Source: Ctena decussata
Taxonomy: Eukaryota > Mollusca > Bivalvia > Lucinida > Lucinidae
NCBI GenBank assembly: GCA_963989385.1
Contig: OZ022499.1
Coordinates: forward strand, 33,596,993-33,660,992
Reading direction: 5' to 3'
DNA length: 64,000 nucleotides
Shown here: piece after piece, positions 63,401 to 64,000 of the stretch
Position numbering within the stretch: the stretch's first letter is position 1
Layout: every line of letters begins with the position of its first letter
Translations under genes and position numbers: made by a program
The notes under the pieces: model-generated
Databases searched by the model: none
Told to the model about the DNA's origin: nothing
What the model saw: only the letters and a program-made list of their open reading frames with translations

Positions 63401-64000
63401 TTGGGGGAGATGGTAATCACCCAGTATTTCCATTGAATATTCATTAGTCTTGCGTACAGCCAGTATTTTTTTTCAAGGTGGGGAAAGAATGGGCCGGCCC
63501 AGTTTTCCCCCACCCCAAAGCAGTTTTCTTCAACTCAATAATTTACTGTATAAGTTCAGCTTTGACTTATACTAGCTTTTAGGATTGACTTTGGGAGCTT
63601 TTCCGTACCCTTCATTAAATGAATTTCACTAATTAGAAGTAGTGGTATAATTTTTTCAGGGTGGGGAAAGAATGGGCCGGCCCAGTTTTTCCCCACCCCT
63701 CTGGCAGTTCTTCCATAACGCCAGTTAGTAACAAATGAACATTCTTCTTTGGATAATTCCAGTTGGGGGAGATGGTTATCACCCAGTATTTCCATTGAAT
63801 ATTCATTAGTCTTGCATACAGTCAGTATATTTTATTTTCAGGGTGGGGAAAGAATGGGCTGGCCCAGTTTTTCCCCACCCTCCAAGCAGTTTTCCAAAAC
63901 TCAGTAATTAACTGTATAAGATAAGTTTTTACTTATACTAGTTGTTAGGATTGATTTGGGGAGCTTTTCTGTACCCATCATTGTATGTGTTTCGCTTATT
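60455..64000 (-). repeat. 184-bp palindrome satellite, array 2 (19 palindromes, opposite polarity), runs off window
   Basis: The core reads GGGTGGGGAAAGAATGGGCC / GGCCCAGTTTTTCCCCACCC, the exact complement of array 1's. Cores start near 60477, 60661, 60843, 61048, 61232, 61484, 61669, 61851, 62031, 62215, 62397, 62577, 62761, 62943, 63127, 63311, 63491, 63674 and 63856. Spacers A' (AAGCAGTTTTCCAAAACTCA...) and B' (CTGGCAGTTCTTCCATAACT...) mostly alternate. Units after 61851 and 62397 are A'/B' hybrids. The complement of B' resembles spacer A (TGTTTCACTATTTAC against TGTTTCACTGTTTAC). Confidence 0.95.
61282..61343 (+). mobile_element. SINE 3'-end insertion inside the satellite
   Basis: CCATAACTCAA is repeated at 61271-61281 and 61344-61354. 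The insert has TGAAATACTGTCTCAAAGGG, CCGTTAAACCCCAAACAATC, a SINE-type tail with 5' truncation. It explains the 252-bp interval between the cores at 61232 and 61484. Confidence 0.8.

Noticed and set aside
57832..63795. Recurring 60-106-codon ORFs with GVGKNWAGPFFPHPE-like peptides
   Set aside because: They are translations of the palindrome satellite on either strand, with frames and ends set by spacer copies.
56328..64000. CRISPR-like repeat-spacer layout
   Set aside because: Repeats with regular spacing, but spacers are recurrent, about 145 bp and eukaryotic context. No cas genes.
1..64000. LTR retrotransposons, endogenous viruses or LINE reverse transcriptase
   Set aside because: No reverse transcriptase, integrase, gag or LTR pair was recognised on either strand.

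Overview
This is eukaryotic, AT-rich, intron- and repeat-dominated DNA. Repeat content (tRNA-derived SINEs, many foldback MITEs, tandem-repeat elements with a terminal stem-loop like the pearl/BIV160-type elements of bivalves) suggests a bivalve mollusc genome. The species cannot be named from sequence alone.

One protein-coding gene is convincing. It lies on the minus strand: the 5' part of a nesprin-1-like (SYNE1/ANC-1/MSP-300) giant spectrin-repeat gene. Thirteen coding exons between 39601 and 856 join in phase with consensus splice sites to give 726 residues: a short N-terminus, a tandem calponin-homology actin-binding domain (about residues 29-272) and the first spectrin-type repeats. The 3' part of the gene, including any KASH domain, lies beyond position 1. 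A second possible first exon sits at 51275-51347 and would splice in the same phase.

The rest is repeats. From 1 to about 24 kb the introns hold SINEs, TTAA-flanked and TA-flanked MITEs, foldback elements and a Helentron-like element with 156-bp monomers. At 24.4-26.8 kb there is a nested cluster: foldback, MITE, SINE and a decayed hAT transposon with recognisable terminal inverted repeats and a broken transposase. From 28 to 33 kb there is a long inverted repeat, a 29-bp minisatellite open in all three minus-strand frames, and a CTGCAG-rich foldback. From 33 to 56 kb there are more MITEs, a second 29-bp minisatellite, a Helentron-like element whose monomers carry a palindrome of TCAAGGTCA half-sites, and a stem-loop-ended element.

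The last 7.7 kb (56328 to the window end) is the most striking part. It is a satellite in which a near-perfect 40-bp palindrome centred on GGGCCGGCCC recurs 37 times, mostly at 180-189 bp spacing. Two spacer sequences of equal length but no obvious similarity lie between the palindromes. Two fixed mismatches in the palindrome give it a polarity, and this polarity flips across a 0.7-kb gap near 60 kb, so the locus is two opposed arrays. A second recurring signal across the window is a hairpin module of almost constant length (about 67 bp) with conserved ends (GCAAACAGTG...CACTGTTTGC) and interchangeable, self-complementary stems.
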